Source: Cyanobacteriota bacterium (lineage in GTDB: Bacteria; Cyanobacteriota; Cyanobacteriia; PCC-6307; Cyanobiaceae). From it: a stretch of 6,711 nt of DNA. The DNA is taken from positions 1 to 6,711 of the forward strand of contig JAPLIF010000358.1 in the NCBI GenBank assembly GCA_026389255.1, written 5' to 3'. Below, piece after piece: positions 5,989 through 6,711 of the stretch. The notes beneath the pieces are model-generated. The model was not told the origin of the DNA, did no database searches, and worked only from the letters and a program-made list of their open reading frames with translations. The position numbers and the translations under genes are program-made. The stretch's first letter is position 1. Every line of letters begins with the position of its first letter.

Positions 5989-6711
5989 TCAGATCGAATA
6001 ATCCGCCACAAAAGTACGTGCCTGACGGCTGACGATATGCACCTGGTCCCCCAGGGCCAGGGCGGTGTGGTCGATCTGGTCGCGGGGTACCTGGGCCACC
6101 ACCACTTCGCCACTCTCCAGCACCACTTCGACCTGGAGATCGCGACCCATATGGCTCAAGCGACGTAACCGGGCCGGCACGGTGTCAACGCCGGGGTGCA
6201 GGGACACCTCGACATCGTGGGGACGGAAAAAGACCGGCTGCTCCCGGGCTGGCCAGCCCCCGTCCTGGGGGCCGGCCAGGGGCCTTTGCACCGACACGGC
6301 ACCGGAGGCGAGCATGTTGACGGCGCCCACGAAACTCATCACAAAGGGGCTGGCGGGATGGTCGTAGATCTCCGCCGGTGTGCCGATCTGTTCAATGTGA
6401 CCTTCGTTCATGACCACAATGCGATCGGCCACCTCCATGGCTTCCTCCTGGTCGTGGGTGACGATCACGGTGGTGACATGCATTTCGTCGTGGAGATTGC
6501 GCAACCAGGCCCGCAGCTCCTTGCGCACCTTGGCATCGAGGGCGCTGAAGGGTTCATCGAGCAGCAACACCCGGGGTTGCACGGCCAGGGCTCGGGCCAG
6601 GTCCACCCGTTGGCGCTGGCCGCCGGAGAGCTGGGAGGGATAGCGAGCGCCGTATCCCCTGAGTTGGACGAGGTCAAGCAACTCGTCCACACGGCGGCGA
6701 ATCGCCTCCTT
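5989..6711 (-). CDS. cysA: Sulfate/thiosulfate ABC transporter ATP-binding protein, C-terminal part
   Basis: The last 240 residues of an ABC ATPase, the cytoplasmic energy unit for sulfate import. The N-terminus with Walker A lies right of the window. Visible in order are the signature LSGGQRQR (28-35), Walker B VLLLDEP (48-54) with the D-loop SALD, and the H-loop His in VTHDQEEAM (86). Then come [11 protein letters not shown] and a TOBE-type domain from about 158 ([10 protein letters not shown]) to the end. The RPHD wording, the length and the sbpA neighbours point to CysA rather than another importer ATPase, although related CUT/MOI ATPases look similar. GTG 6688-6690 is an internal codon; the frame continues open to 6711. 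It ends at TGA 5989-5991, convergent with the broken rrf2 gene 26 bases away. CysT and CysW genes would be expected further right. Confidence 0.88.
   Translation of the reverse strand, partial: KEAIRRRVDELLDLVQLRGYGARYPSQLSGGQRQRVDLARALAVQPRVLLLDEPFSALDAKVRKELRAWLRNLHDEMHVTTVIVTHDQEEAMEVADRIVVMNEGHIEQIGTPAEIYDHPASPFVMSFVGAVNMLASGAVSVQRPLAGPQDGGWPAREQPVFFRPHDVEVSLHPGVDTVPARLRRLSHMGRDLQVEVVLESGEVVVAQVPRDQIDHTALALGDQVHIVSRQARTFVADYSI

Noticed and set aside
1..6711. CRISPR arrays, tRNA/rRNA genes, IS elements, phage genes or defence systems
   Set aside because: I looked for regularly spaced repeats, tRNA-like folds, transposase motifs and toxin-antitoxin pairs and saw none.

Overview
The window looks like the chromosome of a high-GC cyanobacterium, most likely of the Synechococcus/Cyanobium type. 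The grounds are the GC-rich coding sequence, plant/cyanobacterial-type LeuA wording (GKLSGRSAF), a cyanobacterial-style sulfate-uptake cluster, one HIP1 octamer (GCGATCGC, 2710-2717) and several near-HIP1 sites. The genus is an inference from these traits.

Layout, left to right. The 3' end of leuA (1-638, +) enters from the left. A 315-base gap (639-953) starts with a roughly 97-base decayed copy of part of chrA. The copy lies 459 bases from the matching part of the intact gene, in the same orientation, and carries a TAG. A complete two-domain CHR-family (chromate/sulfate-type) transporter follows (954-2306, -). Next comes the most striking object: one open frame (2388 to about 4364, -) joining a C-terminally truncated sulfate-binding lipoprotein (SbpA2) to an almost complete homoserine O-acetyltransferase (MetX). 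Beside it is a complete second sulfate-binding protein gene, sbpA1 (4411-5478, -). A 126-base intergenic region with small inverted repeats separates sbpA1 from a divergent Rrf2-family regulator gene (5605-5962, +). That gene is broken: its winged-helix centre is missing and the two halves lie in different frames. Finally, a sulfate-type ABC ATPase (cysA, 5989-6711, -) runs off the right edge.

Apart from leuA, the genes share a theme. CysA and SbpA import sulfate. MetX makes the activated homoserine that accepts reduced sulfur on the way to methionine. CHR proteins occur in sulfur-regulated cyanobacterial loci (srpC is the known precedent), and Rrf2 proteins include sulfur and Fe-S regulators. 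The permeases CysT and CysW are not in the window.

The locus also carries a cluster of lesions: the SbpA-MetX join, a questionable sbpA2 start, the regulator deletion and the chrA remnant. They may record recent remodelling or decay of a sulfur island. The single-base ones could instead be sequence errors, and that cannot be decided from the window alone.
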